From: Saprospiraceae bacterium
GTDB taxonomy: Bacteria > Bacteroidota > Bacteroidia > Chitinophagales > Saprospiraceae
Assembly (NCBI GenBank): GCA_016717105.1
Contig: JADKGF010000002.1
Span: 1 to 64,000 of the forward strand
DNA length: 64,000 nt
Reading direction: 5' to 3'
Part shown: one piece after another, positions 49,325-58,563 of the stretch
Numbering within the stretch: the first letter of the stretch is position 1
Layout of the letters: every line of letters begins with the position of its first letter
Notes under the pieces: generated by a model
The model's database searches: none
Told to the model about the DNA's origin: nothing
The model's input: the letters and a program-made list of their open reading frames with translations, nothing else
Made by a program: the position numbers and the translations under genes

Positions 49325-50556
49325 ATTTAGTAGATTCCTTTTCAGAATTTAAAGAAGGTAAAAATATAGACAGGCCTACGATGGTAAGGGTTTTGGAAGA
49401 TGTATTCCGAACACTTATCCGAAAAAAATATGGGTCTGATGATAATTTTGATGTCATAGTTAATACTAACGGAGACCTTGAAATGTGGCGTGTGCGTATG
49501 ACTGTTCCTGATGGAGAAGTCACAGACGAGTTGAGTCAAATATCTTATACAGAAGCCAAAGCAATTGATGAAGCTTACGAAGTAGGTGAGGAGTGTTACG
49601 AGCAGCTTACTTTGGAAGATTTTGGTCGTAGATCTATTATGGCAGCCAGACAAACCCTTATTTCTAGGATCATGGATCTCGAAAAGGATGATGTATATAA
49701 GCGATATATGGATAGAGTGGGCGATCTTGTGGTAGGAGAAGTGAGCCAGATATTGAAGAAAGAAGTACTTGTGCTAGATGATGCGACTCAAAATGAAATC
49801 GTATTGCCTAGACTTGAAATGATAAAGGGAGACTTTTTCCGTAAAGGAGATATGGTAAGAGGTATCATCAAGCGTGTCGAAATGCGCAATGGTACACCTA
49901 TGGTCATGCTTTCTAGAACAGATAATGGCTTTTTGGAAAAATTATTGGAACAAGAAGTACCTGAGATCGAAGATGGATTGATCACGATCAAAAAAATCGT
50001 CAGAATGCCTGGCGAAAGAGCAAAAGTAGCTGTAGAATCGTATGATGACAGAATAGATCCTGTAGGAGCTTGCGTAGGTATGAAAGGCTCTAGGATTCAC
50101 GGTATCGTGCGTGAATTGAAAAATGAAAACATCGATATAGTCAATTATACCAATAACTCATCACTCTTCATTCAAAGATCCTTGACACCAGCTAAAGTGA
50201 CAAGTATCAATCTGGATGAAAAAACCATGAGAGCATCGGTGTTTTTAAAGCCTGATCAAGTTTCATTGGCTATCGGTAAGGGTGGTAGCAATATCAAATT
50301 GGCAAGTAAATTGACCGGATACGAAATAGATGTGTACAGAGATAATGAAGAGCAAGAAATCGATGACGTGGATCTGGACGAATTTGCAGATGAAATAGAA
50401 GACTGGGTAATAGAAACCCTGAAAAATATAGGTTGTGATACGGCCAAGAGTGTCCTTGCATTGAATAGAGAGGAGCTCATTAGGAGGTCTGATCTAGAAG
50501 AAGAGACAGTGGATGAAGTGTTGAAGATCTTAGCTTCTGAGTTTGAAGACGAATAG
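49321..50556 (+). CDS. nusA: Transcription termination/antitermination factor NusA
   Basis: 411 residues. An RNA-polymerase-binding N-terminal domain (1-125) precedes the S1 domain (about 130-200: DLVVGEVSQILKKEVLV). Two KH domains follow, with DPVGACVGMKGSRIHGIVRE and VSLAIGKGGSNIKLASKLTG. A short C-terminal HhH-type region (IGCDTAKSVLALNREELIRR) is less than the two AR repeats of E. coli NusA. NusA modulates pausing and termination. Overlap with rimP indicates translational coupling. Confidence 0.95.
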   Translation: MNLVDSFSEFKEGKNIDRPTMVRVLEDVFRTLIRKKYGSDDNFDVIVNTNGDLEMWRVRMTVPDGEVTDELSQISYTEAKAIDEAYEVGEECYEQLTLEDFGRRSIMAARQTLISRIMDLEKDDVYKRYMDRVGDLVVGEVSQILKKEVLVLDDATQNEIVLPRLEMIKGDFFRKGDMVRGIIKRVEMRNGTPMVMLSRTDNGFLEKLLEQEVPEIEDGLITIKKIVRMPGERAKVAVESYDDRIDPVGACVGMKGSRIHGIVRELKNENIDIVNYTNNSSLFIQRSLTPAKVTSINLDEKTMRASVFLKPDQVSLAIGKGGSNIKLASKLTGYEIDVYRDNEEQEIDDVDLDEFADEIEDWVIETLKNIGCDTAKSVLALNREELIRRSDLEEETVDEVLKILASEFEDE

Positions 50557-50588
50557 TCATTTTTTTAAATATTTTAAGTCGCTGATAA

Positions 50589-53319
50589 AAAGAGAAAGCT
50601 GATCAGATAGTCATAGGTTCCAGACCTGGGCTCAAGGATGATAACAAGTCTCATGCAGAAGAAAAACCTGCACCTAAACCGTTATTTACTATTCCTAAAC
50701 TTACTGATCTGGACAAACCAGCTCCTGTAGTTACTGTCCCTGTACCTGAAGCTGAAAAACCAAAGACTCCGGAAGTAGAAATCAAGGAAGTGGTAATCCC
50801 CGTTGAAGTACCAGCAGAGCCAGTCAAAGAAGCGGTCAAAGAACCAACAGAAGAAACTGAAATATTCTCAACAAAAACAGAGTTGCCAAAATTAAAAGTC
50901 TTGGGCAAAATTGATCTTGATAAACCCAAACCTGCGGCAAATCAAGTGAAACCACAACCACCAATTGTTGAAAAAGAAGAAATAAAGATAGCCGAACCTA
51001 AAGAGGAAATAGCACCAAAACCAGAAAAAATTGTAGAAGTCCAACCCGTTGTAGAAGTAAAACCGCCGGTAAAAACTTCAGGGCCTGATGAAGAAATCAT
51101 GCACAGGGCGAAGACTCCACAGTTGAAAGGTTTGAAAATCATGGGCAAGATAGATACCAGTAAGCTGGATAGTTCTACCAAGCCAAAACCTGTCGATAAA
51201 TCCAAGCCACAGCCAGGACAACCAGCAAAAAGTGATGGAAATCAACAAGGTGGTACTGCATCTGATGCACAAAAGAGAAAGAGAAAACGCAAAAAATTAA
51301 ATACTGGCGGACCTGTTAGCGATCCGAAAGCTGCTAACGAAAGCACAAGACAAGGTGGCGGTAATAAACCCAAACCATCACAGCCAGAAGTAAAAGAAGT
51401 TTCCCAAAAGGAAATAGATGATAAAATCAAAGCCACTATGGCGTCTCAATGTCGGAGGTAAAAACAAACGACAAAAAATAAGACGTGACAATAGAGATAT
51501 AAAACGTGAAAAGCAAGAACAACTAGATAGTGAGAATGTAGATACTAAACTCAAATTAACAGAGTTTGTTTCCGTTTCAGAACTTGCAGGATTGCTTGAT
51601 GTTCCTGTTTCTCAGGTGATTACCACGTGTTTGAGCTTAGGGATTATTGTATCTATAAATCAACGTCTGGATGCAGAAATCATAGAGTTGGTGGCTGGAG
51701 AATTTGGACATGAAGTAGAGTTTATCAGTGCTGAGGATGATGTAGAAGAAGAAAACATTATTGTTGATTCTGAAGAAGATTTGAGCCCGAGAGCACCGAT
51801 AGTCACTGTAATGGGACACGTTGACCACGGTAAAACATCGCTTCTGGATTATATCAGATCAGCCAATGTCGCTAGTGGTGAAGCCGGTGGTATCACACAG
51901 CATATTGGTGCTTATGAAGTAAAAGTAGGACCAGACCAGAAAAAGATAACATTCTTGGATACACCAGGTCACGAAGCGTTTACGGCGATGAGAGCCAGAG
52001 GTGCAAAAGTGACTGACGTTGCCGTGATCATTATCGCAGCAGACGACCACTTGATGCCACAGACCAAGGAAGCAATCAGTCACTCCCAAGCGGCTGGTGT
52101 ACCGATGGTATTTGCTATAAATAAAATAGATAAACCAGGCGCTGATCCTGAAAGAATTAAGCAAGAATTAGCTGCCATGAATTTGTTGGTTGAAGATTGG
52201 GGCGGAACATATCAGTCACAAGATATCTCAGCTAAGCAAGGTCTTCATGTAGATAAATTGCTAGAAAAAATTCTCCTTGAAGCCGAAGTATTAGACCTAA
52301 AAGCAAATCCAGACAGACAAGGTGTAGGTACAGTTATTGAAGCCTCACTCGATAAAGGAAAAGGGTATGTAACCAAAATTCTTGTTCAGAACGGTAGTGT
52401 CGAAATCGGAGATTCTCTCGTGGCTGGACCTTATTCTGGTAAGATCAAGGCGATGTTTAATGAGCATGGAAAAAAAGTCAAAAAAGCAGGACCATCTACT
52501 CCAACATTGATTCTCGGACTTAGCGGTGCGCCACAAGCGGGTGAGAAGTTTAAGGTGATGGATACCGACCAAGAAGCAAGACAATTGGCTGCAAAACGTG
52601 CACAAATAGAAAGAGAACAATCCAATAGAGCTAGCAAGCGTATTTCTCTCGATGAGATCGGACGTCGTCTTGCTTTGGGTACATTTAAGGAACTCAATTT
52701 GATTGTAAAAGGTGATGTGGATGGATCTATCGAGGCACTTTCAGATTCATTGATAAAACTTTCAGTAGAAACCATCCAAGTAAATGTGATACACAAAGCC
52801 GTAGGAGCTATTGCCGAAACAGACGTATTGCTGGCTTCAGCTTCAGATGCGATCATCATAGGCTTCCAAGTACGTCCGTCAGCAAATGCAAGAAACCTTG
52901 CTGAGAGAGAAGGCGTACAGATCAAGACATACTCGATTATTTACGAAGCCATTGAAGAGATTAAATCTGCAATGGAAGGTATGCTAGAGCCTACCAAAGA
53001 AGAGAAAATCGTTGCTCAGGTCGAAGTCCGCGAAACAGATACCATGTCGAAGATCGGTACTATTGCTGGATGTTATGTGACTGAAGGTAAGATCACCAGA
53101 AATACACATGTAAGAGTAATCAGAGATGGCATTGTAATCTTCCCAGTCAAAGAAGGAGCTCATGGCGAATTATCTTCTCTCAAGAGATTTAAGGAAGACG
53201 CGAAGGAAGTCAAAGGTGGATTTGAGTGTGGTATTACCATTAAAAATTATAATGATATCAAAACAGGCGATATAATCGAAGGTTATGAAATCATCGAAAT
53301 CAAACAAACACTCAAGTAA
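50589..53319 (+). CDS. infB: Translation initiation factor IF-2, 5' end missing and one internal frameshift
   Basis: About 910 codons. The frame opens at 50589 after stops at 50583 and 50586, without a start codon, and reads KEKADQIVIGSRPG, a block that normally lies some tens of residues inside Bacteroidota IF-2. Only 32 bases separate it from nusA, so the usual N-terminal helical domain and start are absent. A Pro/Lys/Glu-rich linker follows. A shift near 51450 joins IDDKIKATMA to RLNVGGKNKRQKIRRDNRDI. The G domain is complete: MGHVDHGKTSLLDYI, FLDTPGHEAF and AINKIDKPGA, followed by domains II-IV. It places fMet-tRNA on the 30S subunit. The missing start in an essential gene suggests a deletion in the assembly. 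Confidence 0.92.
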
Positions 53320-53328
53320 CATAAAATC

Positions 53329-54123
53329 ATGAAACCTTTAACGCCGGATCGATTGATTTGGCTCAAAGATCACCTAGATACTTTAGTAGAAAAAGTAAAT
53401 AGACTTGATTTTATTGACTTGGATCCCATCAGCATTCCACATCGGTACACATTACACCAAGACCTCGAAATTGCTGGATTTTTTAGTGCTATACTTGCTT
53501 GGGGCAATCGCAAAACCATCATTAATAAGGCATCAGAACTAATGTCGCTTTTTGGCGATAAGCCATATGATTTTATTGTCAATCATCAAGAATCAGACCT
53601 TAAATCACTAACATCATTCAAACATCGTACATTCCAGAGTACAGATCTCTTGGTTTTTATAGATTTTTTGACCAAATATTACAAAGAAAATGAGAGCCTT
53701 GAAACAGCTTTTTTACCATCTAGTAATTCAACGTATAATCAAGAGCAAGCATTAACTAGTTTTCATAATCTGGTTTTTAAAAATCAAGATTTACCATTGC
53801 GCAGCCGAAAACATTTGGCTACACCGGCAAAAAATTCGACTTGCAAACGACTCAATATGTACTTGAGATGGATGGTACGATGTGATGAAAAAGGTGTCGA
53901 TTTTGGAATTTGGAATCAAATACCTATGTCAGAATTAATGATACCCTTGGATGTTCATGTGGAGAAATATGCTAGGCAATTTGGCTTATTGACTCGAAAA
54001 CAACGGGATTGGAAGGCCGTAGAAGAAGTAACTGCTCACCTTAGAAATATGAATCCGATTGATCCTGTGATTTACGACTATGCTTTGTTTGGCTTGGGTG
54101 TCGCTCTAAAAGATGAGATATAA
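53329..54123 (+). CDS. TIGR02757 / DUF2400 family protein
   Basis: 264 residues in one frame, matching the TIGR02757 family of Bacteroidota and some other phyla. Recognisable parts are DLEIAGFFSAILAWGNRKTI near residue 50, RLNMYLRWMVRCDEKGVDFG around 175, MIPLDVHVEKYARQFGLL, and the end DPVIYDYALFGLGV. Its role is not established; the helical C-terminal half with LDVHV and conserved charged residues recalls HhH-type DNA glycosylases, but this is only a suggestion. It begins 9 bases after infB and may be co-transcribed. Confidence 0.9.
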   Translation: MKPLTPDRLIWLKDHLDTLVEKVNRLDFIDLDPISIPHRYTLHQDLEIAGFFSAILAWGNRKTIINKASELMSLFGDKPYDFIVNHQESDLKSLTSFKHRTFQSTDLLVFIDFLTKYYKENESLETAFLPSSNSTYNQEQALTSFHNLVFKNQDLPLRSRKHLATPAKNSTCKRLNMYLRWMVRCDEKGVDFGIWNQIPMSELMIPLDVHVEKYARQFGLLTRKQRDWKAVEEVTAHLRNMNPIDPVIYDYALFGLGVALKDEI

Positions 54124-54158
54124 CAACATTAGTGTAGAAACTTAAATTGAAAATACAC

Positions 54159-54659
54159 ATGAAACAAAGACCTATAATAAAATTGGAACTAACAACAACA
54201 GATAAAGCAATTGAATTGCTCAGTTGGATATCAATTATGGCAATTTGGCTTTTGACAATTATAAGCTATACGAATTTACCTGATATTATCCCGACACATT
54301 ACAACGCAGAAGGTGACGCAGATGGTTTTGGTGGAAAAAGGATGATATTAATCGAACCATTTATTGCTACGGTTATATTTTTTGGAATGACAATCTTGAA
54401 TAAGTTTCCACACACATATAATTATCTAACGGAAATAACTACTGAAAACGCACTAAAACATTATACAGACGCAACAAGGTTGATTAGATATTTAAAGCTA
54501 AATATTGTTATCGTTTTTGGACTTATTTTACTTCAAACCATCAGACATGCTAATGGACAGGCAGATGGACTTGGAGTTTGGTTTACGCCGATGACTATTG
54601 CACTTCTTTTTATTCCAATAGCTTATTATTTGATCAAATCTTCGCAAGCAAAAAAATGA
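54159..54659 (+). CDS. DUF1648-type membrane protein
   Basis: About 166 residues from ATG 54159 (MKQRPIIKLELTTTDKAI); a TTG at 54147 would add four residues. It has four hydrophobic segments. After the first comes the DUF1648 signature IIPTHYNAEGDADGFGGKRM (P.HYN..G..D..G). Proteins with this domain include SdpI-type immunity proteins, but no toxin gene is next to it. Downstream, 225 bases up to 54884 hold no gene I can support. Confidence 0.85.
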   Translation: MKQRPIIKLELTTTDKAIELLSWISIMAIWLLTIISYTNLPDIIPTHYNAEGDADGFGGKRMILIEPFIATVIFFGMTILNKFPHTYNYLTEITTENALKHYTDATRLIRYLKLNIVIVFGLILLQTIRHANGQADGLGVWFTPMTIALLFIPIAYYLIKSSQAKK

Positions 54660-54884
54660 TGTATTGGTAACGCACCAGTTGAAAACAAGCTTTTTGCAAT
54701 TACGAAGTTAAGACTAAAATAGAAAAATTAGCTTGAAAAAGTCGTCACTTCTTAAATAAACAAACCTGTAGTTGCATTTTGATTTGGAATTGAAATATAA
54801 TAATTGGTTATTTTCCATGTTATATAGGAGTAATTATTGTTTCTTTGTGTTTGTTTTTAATCAAAAACCACTTTATGCCCATAA

Positions 54885-56282
54885 ATGAAGAACACGTATT
54901 TCCAACTCATTAACCAAACGTATTATTTTCCGCAGGAAGGCTTCGACTTAAATCAAGGTAGTCTAACCTTTCACGGCATTTCGCTGATGTACCTGATCGA
55001 GAAATATGGGACGCCTTTTCGTCTTACTTATCTTCCAAGAATAGGTGATCAAATCAAAAAAGCAAAAAATTTTTTCAATAAGGCCATCAAGGCTAATAAT
55101 TATAAAGGTGAGTATCATTATTGTTACTGTACCAAATGCTGTCACTTTTCGCATGTGATAGAAGAAGCGCTGGAGCATACTGTACATTTGGAAACATCTT
55201 CTTCTTTTGACATCGACATCATCAGAATCCTCGAGGCCAAAGGTAAGATAAACAAACAGACGATTCTCATTCAGAATGGACATAAGACAGAAGACTACCT
55301 TAATAAAATAGTCAGTCTCATGGATGATGGTTTTGAGAATGTAATACCAGTCTTGGATAGCAAATTCGAATTAGACAGATTCTATGCTAAGACTAAAGGT
55401 GAGCTTACTGTTGGTATCCGAATGGCTATCAATGAAGAACCACAATCTGCCTATTATACGTCGAGATTGGGTATAAGAAGTGCGGAAATTATCGATTATT
55501 ATAAAACAAAAATCGCAAAAAAGAAGAGAGTAAAACTGAAAATGCTTCACTTTTTTGTTGATTCAGGTATAAAGGATAATCTGTATTATTGGGGCGAATT
55601 CCGTAAGGCACTAAAACTTTTCGCGGAGCTAAAAAAGATATGTCCTACCCTAGATTCAATCAATCTTGGTGGTGGCCTTCCGATAAGGAATAACCTAGGT
55701 TTTGAGTACGATTACAAATATATGATCAACGAATTGGTTCGTAATATCAAAGAAGTTTGCCAAGAAGAAGGTATCGACGAACCAGATATTTACACTGAAT
55801 TCGGTAAATATACAGTAGGTGAAAGTGGCGCCATTATATTCTCAGTATTGGAACAAAAACAACAAAATGATTCCGAACTTTGGTATCTCATCGACAATAG
55901 TTTGATGAATACTATACCTGATGCTTGGTCGATTTTTGAAAAGTTTATCCTCTTGCCTGTCAATAAATGGGATAATGAATATTCTCGTGTAAGTATCGGT
56001 GGTATCAGTTGTGATCATTCTGACTATTACAATTCTGAAGACCTTAACCAAGAAATATTTTTACCGACCTATGAGTCTGACAAAGAGGAGCCGCTTTATC
56101 TTGGATTTTTCCATACAGGCGCATATCAAGACGCAATATCAGGATATGGTGGTATAAAGCACTGCCTAATCCCATCGCCGAAACAAGTCATCATAGACAG
56201 AGACGACAAAGGCAATATAGTGGACAGGCTCTATAGAGATGAACAAACCGTAGAGCAAATGCTCAAAATATTAGGATATTAA
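54885..56282 (+). CDS. PLP-dependent fold-III decarboxylase (Bacteroidota 'arginine decarboxylase' type)
   Basis: 465 residues with the alanine-racemase-like TIM barrel and C-terminal beta domain of group IV decarboxylases. The PLP Lys is probably Lys84 in YHYCYCTKCCHF. The Gly-rich phosphate loop is NLGGGLPIRNN, and the C-terminal active-site Cys/Asp lie in IGGISCDHSDYY. HVHLETSSSFDIDI-type and TSRLGIRSAEII blocks are also conserved. This shorter group is annotated as arginine decarboxylase in Bacteroidota, distinct from 630-residue SpeA; a carboxyspermidine-type substrate cannot be excluded. It is followed 24 bases later by the deoxyhypusine-synthase homologue, so a joint role in polyamine synthesis is likely. 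Confidence 0.85.
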   Translation: MKNTYFQLINQTYYFPQEGFDLNQGSLTFHGISLMYLIEKYGTPFRLTYLPRIGDQIKKAKNFFNKAIKANNYKGEYHYCYCTKCCHFSHVIEEALEHTVHLETSSSFDIDIIRILEAKGKINKQTILIQNGHKTEDYLNKIVSLMDDGFENVIPVLDSKFELDRFYAKTKGELTVGIRMAINEEPQSAYYTSRLGIRSAEIIDYYKTKIAKKKRVKLKMLHFFVDSGIKDNLYYWGEFRKALKLFAELKKICPTLDSINLGGGLPIRNNLGFEYDYKYMINELVRNIKEVCQEEGIDEPDIYTEFGKYTVGESGAIIFSVLEQKQQNDSELWYLIDNSLMNTIPDAWSIFEKFILLPVNKWDNEYSRVSIGGISCDHSDYYNSEDLNQEIFLPTYESDKEEPLYLGFFHTGAYQDAISGYGGIKHCLIPSPKQVIIDRDDKGNIVDRLYRDEQTVEQMLKILGY

Positions 56283-56306
56283 TTTTAAATTTATCAGTAT
56301 ATCGTT

Positions 56307-57272
56307 ATGCAAATCACGAATTTTTTAAGACATCACTACAAACATTTTAATGCGGCAGCACTTATAGATGCAGCTGACGGATATATCACACATCTCAATG
56401 AAGGTGGCAAAATGATGGTTACACTTGCAGGTGCTATGAGTACAGCCGAGCTAGGCAAGTCGCTTGCAGAAATGATCAGACAAGACAAAATTCAAATAAT
56501 CTCTTGTACAGGTGCCAATCTCGAAGAAGATATCATGAATTTGGTGGCGCATTCGCATTATAAAAGAGTACCCAATTATCGTGATCTTAGCCCTCAAGAG
56601 GAATGGGATCTGCTCGAAAACCATTATAATAGAGTCACAGATACATGCATACCTGAAGAAGAGGCATTCCGTCGTTTACAAAAACATCTTTGGGATATCT
56701 GGAGTACGGCTGAAAAAAATGGTGAGCGTTATTTTCCGCACGAGTTTATGTACAAAATGCTCAATAGTGGTGTATTGGAACAATATTACGAAATAGATCC
56801 GAAGGATAGTTGGATGCTTGCTGCTGCTGAGAAGAATATTCCTATCGTAGTGCCAGGTTGGGAAGATAGTACCATGGGCAATATTTTCGCTTCATACTGC
56901 ATCAAAGGCCAGCTCAAGGCATCTACCATGAAAAGTGGTATCGAATATATGATGTGGCTTGCAGATTGGTATCCAAAGAATAGTGGAGGCAAAGGCGTAG
57001 GATTCTTCCAAATTGGTGGAGGTATAGCGGGAGATTTTCCGATATGTGTAGTACCTATGTTGTATCAGGATATGGAAATGCACGACATACCATTCTGGTC
57101 ATACTTCTGTCAGATCAGTGATAGTACTACAAGTTATGGTTCGTATTCTGGAGCTGTACCCAATGAAAAAATCACTTGGGGGAAATTGGATATTCATACA
57201 CCAAAATATATCATAGAGAGTGATGCTACCATCGTAGCGCCATTGATATTTGCTATTGTATTGGGGCAGTAA
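56307..57272 (+). CDS. Deoxyhypusine synthase family protein
   Basis: 321 residues. True deoxyhypusine synthase moves an aminobutyl group from spermidine to eIF5A, which bacteria lack. NAD-binding-type segments MVTLAGAMSTAELGKSLAEM and IPIVVPGWEDSTMGNIFASY are conserved, as is FFQIGGGIAGDFPICVVPML. The catalytic Lys of the family is kept (Lys293 in NEKITWGKLDIHTP, equivalent to SWGK in the human enzyme). A catalytically competent enzyme acting on a small amine, for instance a homospermidine-synthase-like reaction, is therefore likely (inference). It is co-oriented with the decarboxylase 24 bases upstream. Confidence 0.92.
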   Translation: MQITNFLRHHYKHFNAAALIDAADGYITHLNEGGKMMVTLAGAMSTAELGKSLAEMIRQDKIQIISCTGANLEEDIMNLVAHSHYKRVPNYRDLSPQEEWDLLENHYNRVTDTCIPEEEAFRRLQKHLWDIWSTAEKNGERYFPHEFMYKMLNSGVLEQYYEIDPKDSWMLAAAEKNIPIVVPGWEDSTMGNIFASYCIKGQLKASTMKSGIEYMMWLADWYPKNSGGKGVGFFQIGGGIAGDFPICVVPMLYQDMEMHDIPFWSYFCQISDSTTSYGSYSGAVPNEKITWGKLDIHTPKYIIESDATIVAPLIFAIVLGQ

Positions 57273-57275
57273 GAA

Positions 57276-58400
57276 CTAAAATAACGCATTTATACTTTTA
57301 AAAACAGATGCTGCGGTATTTTCCAGATTTTCAGAAGTCTTTAAGATAGCTTCTTGATGTGATTTTTCATTTTCGCTGATCGGGTAGGCCACTTTTAGTC
57401 CTATATTATGGATTTCATTCTGAGTAGCTTCCAGTTTGCCGCAAAATGCAATGACAGGTTTTCGATATTTTGAAGCACATGCAGCTATGCCATGCACTAG
57501 TTTTCCATTTTTAGTTTGACCATCGATTTTACCTTCACCAGTGATGATGAGGCCTGCTTCTTGGATTTTAAGGTCAAGATCTGGGATGTCAATCATCCAA
57601 GTTGTTCCTTGTAATATTGTAGCATTTAGGAATACCATAGCGCCAAATCCCAAACCACCGGCAGCACCTGTACCTTCTGACAATGCGATCTCTTTTTTGT
57701 CAAATTTTGAAGCAAGATTTTTTAATCCCTGATCGAGCAAGAGAATTTCTTCGTTGGAAGCTCCTTTTTGTTTAGCATAGGTATGGGCAGCACCATTCAC
57801 ACCATAAAGTGGGTTTTTCACATCTGTAAGCGCAAATACATTGATATTGTCAAAGGAATTTTTATTGCCAGGGTGTATGATTTTATCAATTTTTTCTAAG
57901 TTTTTACCAGTGCCTTCCAATTTTTCGCCATTAATATCCAAAAATTGGAATCCCAAAGCCGCTGCCATTCCAATGCCGCCATCATTGGTAGCACTGCCAC
58001 CCAGTAAAACATAGATGTTTTGAACATTTTGTAATATGGCATCTTTTATTAATTCTCCCAGACTGAAGGTAGTTGTTTCCATTACATTTCGTTCGCTAGG
58101 AAGTAGCAGTTGCAGTCCGCATATTTTTGCTATTTCGATGTAGGCTGATTTCCCATCTAAAGATAACAAATAGAATATATCAATTATACGCATTAATGGG
58201 TCGTGCGCTGTGATCTTTCTTTGGCGGCAAGCTATGTATTGACTTATGACTTCGAGTGATCCTTCTCCGCCATCAGCCATGGGCACACAAATCGTTTCAA
58301 TAGTTGGATCAACCTTTTTAATGCCTTTTTCGATTGCCAGACAAACACTGGTGGCATCCAAGGCATCTTTGAAACTATCTGCTGCTATCAGAATTTTCAT
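57276..58400 (-). CDS. Glycerate kinase (GlxK/GarK family)
   Basis: 374 residues. It phosphorylates glycerate to phosphoglycerate. The family start MKILIAADSFKDALDATSVC is followed by VPMADGGEGSLEVI, LGGSATNDGGIGMAAALGFQ, LTDVKNPLYGVNGAAHTYAK, EGTGAAGGLGFGAMVFL and LIITGEGKIDGQTKNGKLVH. All main blocks are intact. It is convergent with the deoxyhypusine-synthase-like gene, 3 bases apart. The product position (2- or 3-phosphate) cannot be told from sequence; this family usually makes 2-phosphoglycerate. Confidence 0.94.
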   Translation of the reverse strand: MKILIAADSFKDALDATSVCLAIEKGIKKVDPTIETICVPMADGGEGSLEVISQYIACRQRKITAHDPLMRIIDIFYLLSLDGKSAYIEIAKICGLQLLLPSERNVMETTTFSLGELIKDAILQNVQNIYVLLGGSATNDGGIGMAAALGFQFLDINGEKLEGTGKNLEKIDKIIHPGNKNSFDNINVFALTDVKNPLYGVNGAAHTYAKQKGASNEEILLLDQGLKNLASKFDKKEIALSEGTGAAGGLGFGAMVFLNATILQGTTWMIDIPDLDLKIQEAGLIITGEGKIDGQTKNGKLVHGIAACASKYRKPVIAFCGKLEATQNEIHNIGLKVAYPISENEKSHQEAILKTSENLENTAASVFKSINALF

Positions 58401-58423
58401 TTTTAAAAATATTCGGCAATCTA

Positions 58424-58431
58424 CAAATTTA
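58424..58431 (-). promoter_or_regulatory. Putative glycerate kinase -7 box
   Basis: On the minus strand TAAATTTG fits TAnnTTTG, 23 bases upstream of the ATG at 58400. Confidence 0.45.
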
Positions 58432-58508
58432 AGTAAAATTAGAATCTAAAAGCACATATTAAAGTTGCATAGGTCAATTAATATACTTGTATTTCCGATT
58501 TCCTATGG

Positions 58509-58541
58509 ATTGTTATATTATAATAAAATTTCATATATTTG
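58509..58541 (+). promoter_or_regulatory. Putative parC promoter
   Basis: ATTG (58509-58512) and TATATTTG (58534-58541), 21 bases apart, match the Bacteroidota -33/-7 pattern. They lie 22 bases upstream of the parC ATG at 58564 and rule out the far-upstream in-frame start at 58465. Confidence 0.6.
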
Positions 58542-58563
58542 CAGGTTCAATCTATACTCTTAC

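Noticed and set aside
54159..54659. SdpI-type toxin immunity role for the DUF1648 protein
   Set aside because: The domain is shared, but there is no toxin or sdp-like gene nearby and no operon partner that supports it.
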